From positions 1,984,001 to 2,048,000 of the forward strand of contig NZ_JAPDIA010000008.1 of the NCBI RefSeq assembly GCF_029525575.1: a stretch of DNA of 64,000 bases, given 5' to 3'. This DNA comes from Cohnella rhizosphaerae (GTDB taxonomy: Bacteria; Bacillota; Bacilli; Paenibacillales; Paenibacillaceae). Positions 18,858-26,635 of this stretch are shown here, one piece after another (position 1 is the first letter of the stretch; each line of letters begins with the position of its first letter). The position numbers and the translations under genes were made by a program. Under the pieces are notes generated by a model, which saw only the letters and a program-made list of their open reading frames with translations, was not told the DNA's origin and made no database searches.

Positions 18858-20756
18858 TTATTGAGAGATGCGGCTCGGCGTCGGCATATGCTTGTACAGA
18901 TAACAATCCACGAGGCCTTCCTGGCTCTGGAACGGCAGCCGCTGCTCTTCAAGCTCTTCGAGGCGTTCGGCGCGGCCCTCCACGAACGAGGCGATGCGCG
19001 CGATCGCCGTGGACAGGCTGGCGAGCAGTCCGCCGTAGCGCAGGTCGATAATATCCCAGCCGAACGCCTTGTTGACGATATGCCAGCGCTCGATATGATA
19101 ATCCCGGAGCTTCTCCACCCGCGTCCGGATCTCCGGCAGCGTCTCCTGCGCCATACGCGACAGCGCAGCCTTGTCCCCTGCCAGATAAGCGTCCGTGATC
19201 CGGATGCCGGCGTCCGCTTTGAGCGCGAGCACGGCGCACAGCCGCTCCAGCACTTCGAACACGAAGCCGTACTCCCCGTTGCGGGTCTTGTACAGCGCCA
19301 TCTCCTTCTCCAGGCCGGCGTAGTGTTCGGCGACTTCCAGGCCGCGAATATTGGCGTCGAACAGCCCCATCATGACGTTCTGCCAGAGCATGTAGCGAGA
19401 AGGGTTGTAGGTCTCCAGGTTGCCCGGCTTGATGCCCGGCGGTTCGTCGATGTTCTTGATCGCCATGAAGTCGTCCATGTGCGCGCCCGTGCAGTAGTGG
19501 AAGCGCCGGCGAAGCTTGTCCTCGTCGAGCTCCGCCGCATAGCCGTGCTCCGCGAACAGCTGCAGGCCGAGCAGCGCGGAGAACCAGTCGCATTCGGTGC
19601 CGTCGTCGCCCCACAGGGTGGCGATCACTTCGCGCACGCCCTCGCGCTTGCACACGTTCAGCGCCGCGTTCGTCGAATCGAACGTCGCGCCGTAGTTCAG
19701 AACGAAGCCCTTCCAGTTCCAGATGCCGCCCGCGAAGATCGGGGTCGAGCCGAAGCGTTTGTGCCGTTGGACGAAGTCGGTATAAAAAGCTTCGTCGTAG
19801 TGGTAATAGTCCCAATAGACGTATTGCATATTTTGGGGCATGCCGGCGATCACTTCGTCGGAAATGACGCCGTCGACGTCGTAGTAGTCGCCCGTCTCCG
19901 AGCCGGCGCGGAAGTACATGTCGCTCCACATCATCGGCACGAGGCCGTGCCGCTCGACGATCTCCATGACCCGTTTGAGGTGGTCGTTCATAATGTCGAA
20001 CTTGGAACGCAGGCCGTTCTTCGACAAATAGTTGCCGAGACCGAGCTTCCAGGCTTCGTCCATCCCGATATGGATGCGCTTCGTCCGGACGGGAGCCGCC
20101 GCCGCCGCGATCATCTGTTCAATGAATTCGTACGTCCGATCGTAGCCGACCAGCATCGTCTCATGGTCGTCGCGGATATCGGCGAAGGCGTTCCATTTAA
20201 GCACGTCCGCCAGATGGCTGAGCGTCTGGATGCAGGGAATCATCTCGATGCCGAACAGATCTGCGTAATCGTCCATTTCCTTGATCTCATCCTGCGTGTA
20301 GCGTCCTCTCATGTAGCCGAAGTACGGCTGGCCGGCCACGTCGAAGCTGTCCTCCGCGTACAGCATGATCATGTCGAGCCCCATGAGCGCCATTTTACGC
20401 AGAAATGCCTTGACGGAAGCGGTGCGGATGACCGCGCCGCCCTGGGAGACGTCGAACATCGGGCCGTTCATATCGAACTGAGGCACCTCTTCGATGCGGA
20501 ACTCGCCGTTTTCTCGAAGCCCCGCGACCAGCAGGCCGACCGCCCGGAAGAAGTGAATTTTCCGTCCGAACGCGATTCGCAGGCTGCCTTCCTTCGCCTC
20601 CACGACAATGCGATTTTCGTCATGGCGGATCACCTCGACCGCTCTTCCTTCGTCCGACAGCGTAACGCCCGCTTCGGCGGCCAGCTCGCGAAGTCCCGTT
20701 TCCAGCCCTTCCAGATCTCCGATAAATTTGAATTCCACTCCAAACCACCCCAACAT
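18858..20756 (-). CDS. Glycoside hydrolase family 20-like beta-N-acetylhexosaminidase
   Basis: 632 residues, no signal peptide, so cytoplasmic. A GH20-type layout: an N-terminal alpha/beta domain (about 1-95), then a TIM barrel with the catalytic Asp-Glu pair in HIGMDEAW near residue 230, then an all-helical C-terminal region. Substrate-assisted cleavage of a terminal GlcNAc/GalNAc is expected from the pair. The short N-terminal domain and long helical tail are unlike secreted chitobiases. The ATG at 20756 has no good ribosome site; a GTG six codons downstream (20738) follows GGGGTGG and may be the true start. First gene of the eight-gene operon, divergent from the IclR regulator. Confidence 0.82.
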   Translation of the reverse strand: MLGWFGVEFKFIGDLEGLETGLRELAAEAGVTLSDEGRAVEVIRHDENRIVVEAKEGSLRIAFGRKIHFFRAVGLLVAGLRENGEFRIEEVPQFDMNGPMFDVSQGGAVIRTASVKAFLRKMALMGLDMIMLYAEDSFDVAGQPYFGYMRGRYTQDEIKEMDDYADLFGIEMIPCIQTLSHLADVLKWNAFADIRDDHETMLVGYDRTYEFIEQMIAAAAAPVRTKRIHIGMDEAWKLGLGNYLSKNGLRSKFDIMNDHLKRVMEIVERHGLVPMMWSDMYFRAGSETGDYYDVDGVISDEVIAGMPQNMQYVYWDYYHYDEAFYTDFVQRHKRFGSTPIFAGGIWNWKGFVLNYGATFDSTNAALNVCKREGVREVIATLWGDDGTECDWFSALLGLQLFAEHGYAAELDEDKLRRRFHYCTGAHMDDFMAIKNIDEPPGIKPGNLETYNPSRYMLWQNVMMGLFDANIRGLEVAEHYAGLEKEMALYKTRNGEYGFVFEVLERLCAVLALKADAGIRITDAYLAGDKAALSRMAQETLPEIRTRVEKLRDYHIERWHIVNKAFGWDIIDLRYGGLLASLSTAIARIASFVEGRAERLEELEEQRLPFQSQEGLVDCYLYKHMPTPSRISQ

Positions 20757-20839
20757 TTTCAGATAGTAAAAATTTTAGACAATGAATTGAATTTCGACGC
20801 GAAAAGCAGACCAAACTTCCGGGTCTAAAGAATCATTTT

Positions 20840-20888
20840 TACGAAAATCGTTTCGTATATTGCGACCGTTTGCGAAATATGTTTTAAT
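20840..20888. promoter_or_regulatory. Divergent regulatory region with IclR-type palindrome and promoter
   Basis: TACGAAA-ATCG-TTTCGTA (20840-20857) is a 7-bp inverted repeat with a 4-base spacer, the form of an IclR-family operator. It touches a plus-strand promoter, TTGCGA (20860-20865), 17 bases, TTTAAT (20883-20888), that would read the iclR gene. It also lies about 84-101 bases upstream of the GH20-like gene on the other strand. Control of both directions by the IclR protein is inference. Confidence 0.55.
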
Positions 20889-20929
20889 GATTTGAACAAA
20901 TTTTTCAGTATATTGAAAAGGTGTTGCGT

Positions 20930-21716
20930 ATGAAAAACAAGTACAGCGTCCCCGCTTTAGCGAAAGGAATGGCGATTATCGAGATGCTGGCAGCCTCCAG
21001 AGATGCGCTCGGCATCACGGACATTTACGAGCGAAGCGGATTGCCGAAGTCCTCGATCTTTACGATCCTGAGCGAGCTGGAGAACCTCGGCTATGTCGCA
21101 AGGGCCGAAGCCGGCAAATATCAATTGACCTTGAAGCTTTACAACGTCGGCATGGAGAGGCTCTCCAAGCTGGATATCCGCCAGGCGGCCAGACCCGAGA
21201 TGGAAGCGATCGCGCAGCAAGCTGAAGTTCACCGTCCACCTGGCCGTTCTGGAAAACGATAAGGCGCGCTACATCGATAAAGTGAACGGACCCGGCTTCG
21301 TCCAATTTTCCACCCAGATCGGACAAACCCAAATGCTGCATAACTCGGGCGTAGGCAAGGCGCTCGCCGCCTATATGACCGACGAGCGGTTGACGCATGC
21401 CATCGCGATGCACGGCATGCCCAAAACGACGGAGCATACGATGACCTCGGCTTCGGTCTTCAAGGCGTTCCTGGCCAGCGTGCGGGAGAAGGGCTACGCC
21501 ATCGAAGACGAGGAAGGCGAAGCCGGCATCCGCTGCATCGCCGCGCCGATCTTCGACCATAGCGGGAAAACGGCGGGAGCGATCGGGATTACCGCGCTGA
21601 GAAGCGAGCTGCCGAGCATTTCCTTCGACGCCTTCGGCAAGCTTCTTCAAGAGAAGGCGTCGGCCATATCCGGCAAGCTCGGCTATTCGGACGAAAGGCA
21701 AGAGCGTCCTCGCTAG
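20930..21716 (+). CDS. IclR family transcriptional regulator (one apparent frameshift)
   Basis: The restored protein has 261 residues. The N-terminal winged helix includes ALGITDIYERSGLPKSS and the recognition segment TILSELENLGYV. The effector domain contains HLAVLENDKARYIDKV and the C-terminal AGAIGITA. One extra base near 21222-21230 (no long run) breaks the frame between the two domains; a single deletion joins AIAQQLKFTVHLAV. The start ATG follows AAAGGTG by 6 bases; a GTG at 20921 is less likely. It is divergent from the eight-gene cassette and convergent with the DMFase-like operon, so it most likely controls the former in response to a pathway acid. Confidence 0.85.
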
Positions 21717-21734
21717 CGCCGGCTTGCCTGACGA

Positions 21735-23159
21735 TTAATCGGGCTTTCTCTTGCCCTTCAGACATTCGGACAGCAGATTGCGGGTGATCGTCTGCACCCT
21801 GGCGTCCACCCCTTGCGTCCGGCCGAAGGTCCCCGACGCCGGGATGTGGCCCGGAGGACTGCTGAGCCCGTTCGCCCACCAGATCGTTCCCGCATTGAAT
21901 ACCCAGTTGCCTCTGGGTCCCGGATAGATGACCGCGCCGTGAATGCCGTGCTCCGGCTTCGCAAGCTTGTCGTCGTCCGGATCCGGTATACGGAACAGGC
22001 GGCTCTCCGCCACGACCTCGAGACCTTCGATCTCCTTGAACGGCGCCCCGTGGTACTCCCAGCCGACCAGTCCCGGGATCGCGTCTCCCTTCTTCATCCC
22101 CGTGCCTTCGAACATCCAATGCTCCGGCCTGGCGACCGTCCAGTCGCCATAGGCCGAGCCGAACGTCGAAGAACCCATCAGCTCATGCTCGTCGTGGAAT
22201 CGCTTGTGTCTGGCGAAGGACCGGAACGGCTTGCCTTCTTCTCCGTAAGTCACGATCTCGTGGCACAAGGCGTTGCCGGACAGAAAGAGCAGGCTGACGC
22301 CTTCGTCACGCGCGGCCGCGGCGTGGTCGTACATCCGGCGGGTCCAGTATTCGTCATGCCCGACGGAGATGAATACCCGGCACTTCCCGGCCCAATCGGC
22401 TTCCTCGTGCAGATCCAAGTTCGAGCAGTACGCCACGTCGTAGCCTTCCGCCTCGAGCCAATACGCAAGCGGGAACTCCCACAGCAGGAATTGTCCCGAT
22501 CCGCAGGACATCGGCGAATCCACGATCTGGGCATATTTGGAATACGGACGATTGAAGCTCACGCGCACGTTCGGCCCTTGATACCACAAATACGGCGTGC
22601 CGTCGTCGTACAGCGAGTTGATCCCCGGCCATTTGTTATACGCCTGCCAGGTAAGATCGCTCACTTGAACGACGATGTCCGCAGGTCCTCTTCGTTTCAC
22701 CACGAAAATCATGTAGCTTTGCGCTTGCTGAGGTTCCTCTCTCGACAGCTTGGCCAGATAGACGCCGCTCGGCCAATCGTCCGGCACGACAAGCGACGCT
22801 CCGGTCTCCCACTCGCATTCCCGAAGCCGCTCGATCGTCTCCATCGGCATCGGCTGCGGAGAGCCGCCCAGCGGTCCGATCTGCCTAACGTGCCGGCCGC
22901 CCTTGCCCCCGTAATAGCCCAACCGATAAATATCGATCGTATAAGCGCCGGCCGGGTGCAGACTGACCATGAAGTCGATCCGCTCGCCCGGGTATACGCT
23001 CGCGGCCGAAGCGAATCCTTCGATGGCCGGAGACCGCAGCCCCCGGGTCAGCGGATAAAGCATACCGATCGTCGTTTCCGGATATTCGTGGATGAATCGC
23101 GTCACTTGCCAATCCAGCGTGCCTTCGAGCCTGTTTTCTTTCACGGTAGCATTGCTCAT
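21735..23159 (-). CDS. N,N-dimethylformamidase large-subunit-like protein
   Basis: 474 residues, intact. It matches the dimethylformamidase beta-subunit-like family: an N-terminal beta-rich part with YTIDIYRLGYYGGKGGR, then a GATase-like alpha/beta region with VRVSFNRPYS, LWEFPLAYWLE and the conserved ISVGHDEYW, and a C-terminal NWVFNAGTIWWANGL. The start ATG follows GGGGGG. No small DMFase subunit is present, so true dimethylformamidase activity should not be assumed. The family also occurs as uncharacterised secreted or cytoplasmic hydrolases. It is last of three minus-strand genes but separated from the cyclase gene by a hairpin. Confidence 0.75.
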   Translation of the reverse strand: MSNATVKENRLEGTLDWQVTRFIHEYPETTIGMLYPLTRGLRSPAIEGFASAASVYPGERIDFMVSLHPAGAYTIDIYRLGYYGGKGGRHVRQIGPLGGSPQPMPMETIERLRECEWETGASLVVPDDWPSGVYLAKLSREEPQQAQSYMIFVVKRRGPADIVVQVSDLTWQAYNKWPGINSLYDDGTPYLWYQGPNVRVSFNRPYSKYAQIVDSPMSCGSGQFLLWEFPLAYWLEAEGYDVAYCSNLDLHEEADWAGKCRVFISVGHDEYWTRRMYDHAAAARDEGVSLLFLSGNALCHEIVTYGEEGKPFRSFARHKRFHDEHELMGSSTFGSAYGDWTVARPEHWMFEGTGMKKGDAIPGLVGWEYHGAPFKEIEGLEVVAESRLFRIPDPDDDKLAKPEHGIHGAVIYPGPRGNWVFNAGTIWWANGLSSPPGHIPASGTFGRTQGVDARVQTITRNLLSECLKGKRKPD

Positions 23160-23202
23160 ACGGCGCCCCCCCGTCGCATTCTCAGTGACCTGCCGATCCT
23201 TA

Positions 23203-23226
23203 AAAAGAAAGAGCCGCCCGGCTCGA
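23203..23226 (-). terminator. Small intrinsic terminator/attenuator between cyclase and DMFase-like genes
   Basis: Minus strand: GAGCC, a 4-base loop, GGCTC, then TTTCTTTTT. The short GC stem and T-run fit an intrinsic terminator that would reduce transcription from the DHDPS-family/cyclase genes into the DMFase-like gene. Confidence 0.5.
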
Positions 23227-23246
23227 ACGTCTCCTGCTTTTCGCCG

Positions 23247-23903
23247 CTACGGCTGAAACAAAATCGCCCGGCACGGGGCGGCGCATACATCCGGAATGTT
23301 GAGCGGCAGCACCATAAGCGTCCACGGCCCCTCGCCCGCTTCCCGCAGCCGGACGAGCGGCGCGGCCATCAGACGGTCCTTGGCATAGTAACGCTTGAGC
23401 ATCGGCATCTCCCCGCCGGGGAGGCGCGGATCTTCGATCGACGTGATGTCCATGCCAAGCAAGCCGACGTCGCGCTCGATAATCCAATCCATCGCCTCGG
23501 ATTCGAAGTAAGGACTCGACTCCGTGTAGCCGGGAAGGTTCCAGCGCGAATCCCAGCCGGTCGCGATCAGCAGCGCGTCGCCAGGCTCCAGCACCGATCC
23601 GACTGCCCGCTCCAGCTCGGCGGCCCCAATCGTTTCGTACGGCCGCTTGTCGGGCAGCTGCGCGACCCATGCTCTCATCGCGAGGCGATCGAGGCCGACG
23701 TCGCCGAGCAGCTCCCGGTCGGCGAACAGGTGGTTCGCCGTCTCCAGATAGGTCCCCGCAAGGGAATGGAGGCGAAAGGCGTGGCCTTCATAGCCGTCCT
23801 CCGCCGCATTCGCAACCTTTTCCACGGCAATCTCGGGGAACGGAGCGCCGTAGTTCCACATGCCGTTTTCCAGCTTGCCGGTCAAGTCCAGCCACTTCTT
23901 CAT
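23247..23903 (-). CDS. Cyclase-family (kynurenine formamidase-like) protein with altered metal motif
   Basis: 218 residues, the usual length. The fold is recognised from WLDLTGKLENGMWNYG at the start, ALLIATGWD in the middle and GLLGMDITSIED. The usual HxGTHxD metal motif is replaced by SLAGTYLET (about 47-55): the first His is absent, the second is Tyr and the Asp is Glu, although a His follows at ANHLF. Such variants may bind metal differently or have another reaction. The start ATG lies after GGAAAGGAGGGG, a very strong site. It sits 37 bases after the DHDPS-family gene. Confidence 0.75.
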   Translation of the reverse strand: MKKWLDLTGKLENGMWNYGAPFPEIAVEKVANAAEDGYEGHAFRLHSLAGTYLETANHLFADRELLGDVGLDRLAMRAWVAQLPDKRPYETIGAAELERAVGSVLEPGDALLIATGWDSRWNLPGYTESSPYFESEAMDWIIERDVGLLGMDITSIEDPRLPGGEMPMLKRYYAKDRLMAAPLVRLREAGEGPWTLMVLPLNIPDVCAAPCRAILFQP

Positions 23904-23940
23904 GCAAGTCCCCTCCTTTCCTAAATTGGATCGGCCGCGC

Positions 23941-24810
23941 TTAGATTTGGGACAAGCCGAAGTTATAGCCCAGCAGCGTCTCGCTTATGCGATGTTCGTC
24001 GGACGGCAGCAAAGGAAGCCGCGTCTCGGCGCTCTTGAACAGACCGAGATGCTTGTAGAGCGCTTTGGTCGTCGGAATCTCGTCCCCGGGACCGAACATA
24101 TGGATGAACGGCAGTATCGCTTTGGAGAAAAGGGCGAAGCTCTCTTCGCGCTTGCCGGCCCGGTGCAAATCCCAGCTCTCCTTGAATGCCTTCGGGAAGA
24201 TAATCGGCGCGATAATCATATTTCCGTCGACGCCCGCTTCGATCGCGCGATAGGCGATGATGTCGTCTCCGCCGAATACGGCAAGCTCGGTGTTTTTCTT
24301 GAGCGACCTGATTTTGCCCATGTTATGGTCGGTCATCTTGACCGCTTTGATCGCCGGAACGGCTGCGGCGAGCTCTATCAACTGCTGCGCCGTGTAGAAC
24401 GTCTTGGTCGTGACCGGATTGTCGTAGAAGACGATCTGCAGGCCCGTTTTCTCCGCCAGGCTCCCAATGTACGCCTTCACCATATCCAGCGAATTCGGGA
24501 AATAATAAGGGCTGGGCACAAGCGCGGTCCGGATGCCTGCATGTGCAGCCGCCTTGCCGATTCTCGACGCTTCCTCCAGGTTCGTATGTCCAAGGCCGAT
24601 GACGATATGCTTGTTCGGCAGACGCTTGCCGAAATATTCGGCGATCTCGATGCGCTCTTCGGCGGATAATGCGGGAGATTCGCCCGTGCTCCCTCCGATG
24701 ACGTAGCCTTCTACGTAGTCGGACGTATGCCGAATCAAATTTTCAAAGCCTTCGTAGTCGATTTTGCCATTATCGAACGGCGTCGGTATGACGGGTATGT
24801 TACCTTTCAC
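23941..24810 (-). CDS. Dihydrodipicolinate synthase family aldolase/lyase
   Basis: 289 residues from a GTG at 24810, 7 bases after GGAGGAA; an upstream TTG at 24828 would place that site inside the gene. DHDPS-family features: GGSTGESPALS (GxxGE motif), the catalytic Tyr in FYDNP and the Schiff-base Lys in AIKAVKMTDHN. The C-terminal half has GGDDIIAYRAIEAGVDG. Family members include N-acetylneuraminate lyase, KDG aldolase and DHDPS. Genomic context of sugar use, and no lysine genes, favours a 2-keto-3-deoxy-acid or neuraminate-type aldolase. It heads the operon and has a strong promoter. Confidence 0.85.
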   Translation of the reverse strand: MKGNIPVIPTPFDNGKIDYEGFENLIRHTSDYVEGYVIGGSTGESPALSAEERIEIAEYFGKRLPNKHIVIGLGHTNLEEASRIGKAAAHAGIRTALVPSPYYFPNSLDMVKAYIGSLAEKTGLQIVFYDNPVTTKTFYTAQQLIELAAAVPAIKAVKMTDHNMGKIRSLKKNTELAVFGGDDIIAYRAIEAGVDGNMIIAPIIFPKAFKESWDLHRAGKREESFALFSKAILPFIHMFGPGDEIPTTKALYKHLGLFKSAETRLPLLPSDEHRISETLLGYNFGLSQI

Positions 24811-24875
24811 GGCCCATTCCTCCAGCAATTATTTTCTGAATACAAAACGATTATTTATGCGACTGAACGCACTCA

Positions 24876-24952
24876 ACTATAGCACCCTTTTTCAAACGGT
24901 GTCAACGACAATTGTACCAAACCTATACCAACATGACGCCAGGCGTTATAAT
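24876..24952. promoter_or_regulatory. Divergent promoters with candidate GntR operator
   Basis: Minus strand: TTGACA (24900-24905), 18 bases, TATAGT (24876-24881) drives the DHDPS-family gene. Plus strand: TATAAT (24947-24952) drives the GntR fusion gene. Between them TACCAAACCTATACCAA (24915-24931) overlaps the plus-strand -35 region and abuts the minus-strand -35. Its AAACCTAT core recurs at 26541-26548 just below the promoter of the downstream operon. Confidence 0.6.
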
Positions 24953-25000
24953 AATAATAGGAAGCTAATTTCTGGTTCGTTCACCTTATGGAGGGGTTTT

Positions 25001-26383
25001 GTGATCAAGAAGGAATTTCGATATATCGAGCTGGCGGGAAAGCTGCGGACGGAGATTCTGTCCGGCCATCTGAAGCCGGGCCAGTTCCTGCTTCCGGAGA
25101 AGGAGCTGTGCCAGGTATACGACATTAGCCGCAATTCGCTGCGGCAAGCGCTCGAGCTGCTGACGAATGAGGGGCTTTTGGTCAAGATGGTCGGTCGCGG
25201 CACGATGGTCAGCAAGGAGCTCGACATCGGCAAGCATGCGGGGAGCGTCATCAACATCATTTGTCCGCAGCATTCCTCTTACGTGAACAAGGCGCTGCCG
25301 ATTCTGATCGAGATGTTCAATGCGCATTATCCGAACGTCGAGTTCAGACAGTTCGGCACGGGCGTCGGCAACGAGGACTTCCTCCAGGACTTGTCCAGCT
25401 TCGGCGTCAACGCGGACATCGTCATCATGAGCGACATCGACATGCAGCGTTTGCCGCTCGACAAGTTCTTGACGCTGGAGGATATCGAACCGGAGCTGGA
25501 GATCGCCCAGGACAAGCTCATGGAAATTTTCGGCCATATGAACGGACAGTATGCCATCCCGCTCACTTATTCGCCGGTATTCCTCGCGTGCAATCCGCAA
25601 TTGTTCGAAGAAAGCGGTTTGGAGCTCCCGCATAAAAAATGGAGCTGGGAACAATTCGTCGAGACGGCCAAAACGCTGACAAGGGATTCGAACGGGGACG
25701 GCCTGAACGACATTTACGGCTTCGGCTTATCTTCATCGCTGTACCGCTGGCCGGTTCTCGCCAGGAAGCACAGCTACCCGTTCCGGCAAGAGCCGTCCGG
25801 CATGCTGAACACCGAAGGGCTGGCCGGTTTTCTGGATTTCGTTCAATCGCTCCTTTATCGGGAGGGCGTAAGTCCGGTGATGGCGGTCAACGACTGGGAG
25901 CTTCTCGCCCAGTTGTTCGACGAGGGCCGCCTTGGCATGTTTCTGACGACGACGCTGACGACCAGCATGAACAACGCCGCGTTTCCCGTGACCGTTATCC
26001 CCCTGCCTGCAAGCAAAGACGCCGTCAAAGGAAACCTCGCGATCGCCAACGGCATGATGATTCCGCATACGAGCGGGAATCCGACGCTGGCCAAGCAGTT
26101 CGCCCAATTCGCGATGCGGGCCGACTATCAGATGCGCATGGCAAGCGAAGCCAAACTTCTGTCCATCTATTCGAAGGTGAACGAAGAAGTGTGGACGGAA
26201 CGCGAACGCAGCGCGCTCGGCTTGACGGAGACCAATTCGGAGCCTGCGTACTTCATGAACGAGATGCTGCCCGATCCGACCCTGGAGCTGACGCTCGTTC
26301 AAGAGATGAACCTGTTCTGGGCGGGATTCGAAACGCCGGCCCAGACGATAAGGCGTCTGACCGACAAATTGCGAAATGCGTAA
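25001..26383 (+). CDS. GntR-type regulator fused to a sugar-binding-protein domain
   Basis: 460 residues from a GTG 4-5 bases after GGAGGGG. Residues 1-75 are a GntR winged helix: YIELAGKLRTEILSGHL, LLPEKELCQVYDISRNSL and LVKMVGRGTMVS. Residues about 88-450 are a type-1 extracellular solute-binding-protein fold (VINIICPQHSS, DIVIMSDID, a calcium-loop-like DSNGDGLNDIYGF, AIANGMMIPHTSGNP) but with no signal peptide, so the protein is cytoplasmic. The binding-protein domain replaces the usual UTRA effector domain. It should bind an imported sugar or phosphate and release DNA. Candidate operators lie at its own divergent promoter and at the downstream operon. Confidence 0.85.
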   Translation: MIKKEFRYIELAGKLRTEILSGHLKPGQFLLPEKELCQVYDISRNSLRQALELLTNEGLLVKMVGRGTMVSKELDIGKHAGSVINIICPQHSSYVNKALPILIEMFNAHYPNVEFRQFGTGVGNEDFLQDLSSFGVNADIVIMSDIDMQRLPLDKFLTLEDIEPELEIAQDKLMEIFGHMNGQYAIPLTYSPVFLACNPQLFEESGLELPHKKWSWEQFVETAKTLTRDSNGDGLNDIYGFGLSSSLYRWPVLARKHSYPFRQEPSGMLNTEGLAGFLDFVQSLLYREGVSPVMAVNDWELLAQLFDEGRLGMFLTTTLTTSMNNAAFPVTVIPLPASKDAVKGNLAIANGMMIPHTSGNPTLAKQFAQFAMRADYQMRMASEAKLLSIYSKVNEEVWTERERSALGLTETNSEPAYFMNEMLPDPTLELTLVQEMNLFWAGFETPAQTIRRLTDKLRNA

Positions 26384-26429
26384 GACCCGATCTGACTTTT
26401 GGTACACGATGTTAGGTGTTTGCGTTTAC

Positions 26430-26468
26430 AAAGAAACCGTTCATTTATGAAGCGGTTTCTTTTTTTTA
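26430..26468 (+). terminator. Strong intrinsic terminator
   Basis: AAAGAAACCG (26430-26439) pairs with CGGTTTCTTT (26453-26462); the TTCAT/ATGAA inside extends the stem with one bulge. A T-run follows. It ends the GntR-fusion transcript and isolates it from the next promoter. Confidence 0.9.
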
Positions 26469-26497
26469 TTGGGGTGAAATTTTATGACATTTCGTTA

Positions 26498-26550
26498 TTG
26501 ACGCAAGGCAACCGCTTCATGATATAATGGAATTGGTTCTAAACCTATCC
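26498..26550 (+). promoter_or_regulatory. Promoter with candidate GntR operator
   Basis: TTGACG (26498-26503) and TATAAT (26523-26528) are 19 bases apart. Directly below the -10, AATTGGTTCTAAACCTAT (26531-26548) contains the palindrome GGTT-CTA-AACC and the same AAACCTAT core as the site at 24915-24931. A repressor bound here would block initiation of the deacetylase/importer operon. Confidence 0.6.
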
Positions 26551-26635
26551 TAATTTAAAAAATGGGATCTCGCATTTACGTTAGATTGTCTATCATCAAT
26601 GTCGAATGCTTTGATTCACAAAGGAGTGACACCAC

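Noticed and set aside
18258..20828. A plus-strand open frame of 856 codons
   Set aside because: It lies antisense over the GH20-like and M20 genes, is rich in Arg/His/Val as antisense frames of GC-rich genes are, has no ribosome site and matches no family.
21735..23159. Calling the protein a true N,N-dimethylformamidase
   Set aside because: The small subunit gene is absent and the family is broad; only family-level similarity is supported.
21813..23924. A plus-strand open frame of 703 codons
   Set aside because: Antisense shadow of the DMFase-like and cyclase genes with shadow-type composition and no recognisable domain.
12342..24810. Assigning the cassette to the known L-fucose/L-rhamnose non-phosphorylating pathway
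   Set aside because: Dehydrogenase, lactonase, SDR and FAH fit, but the sugar-acid dehydratase is missing and the M20, RidA and PLP enzymes have no place in it.
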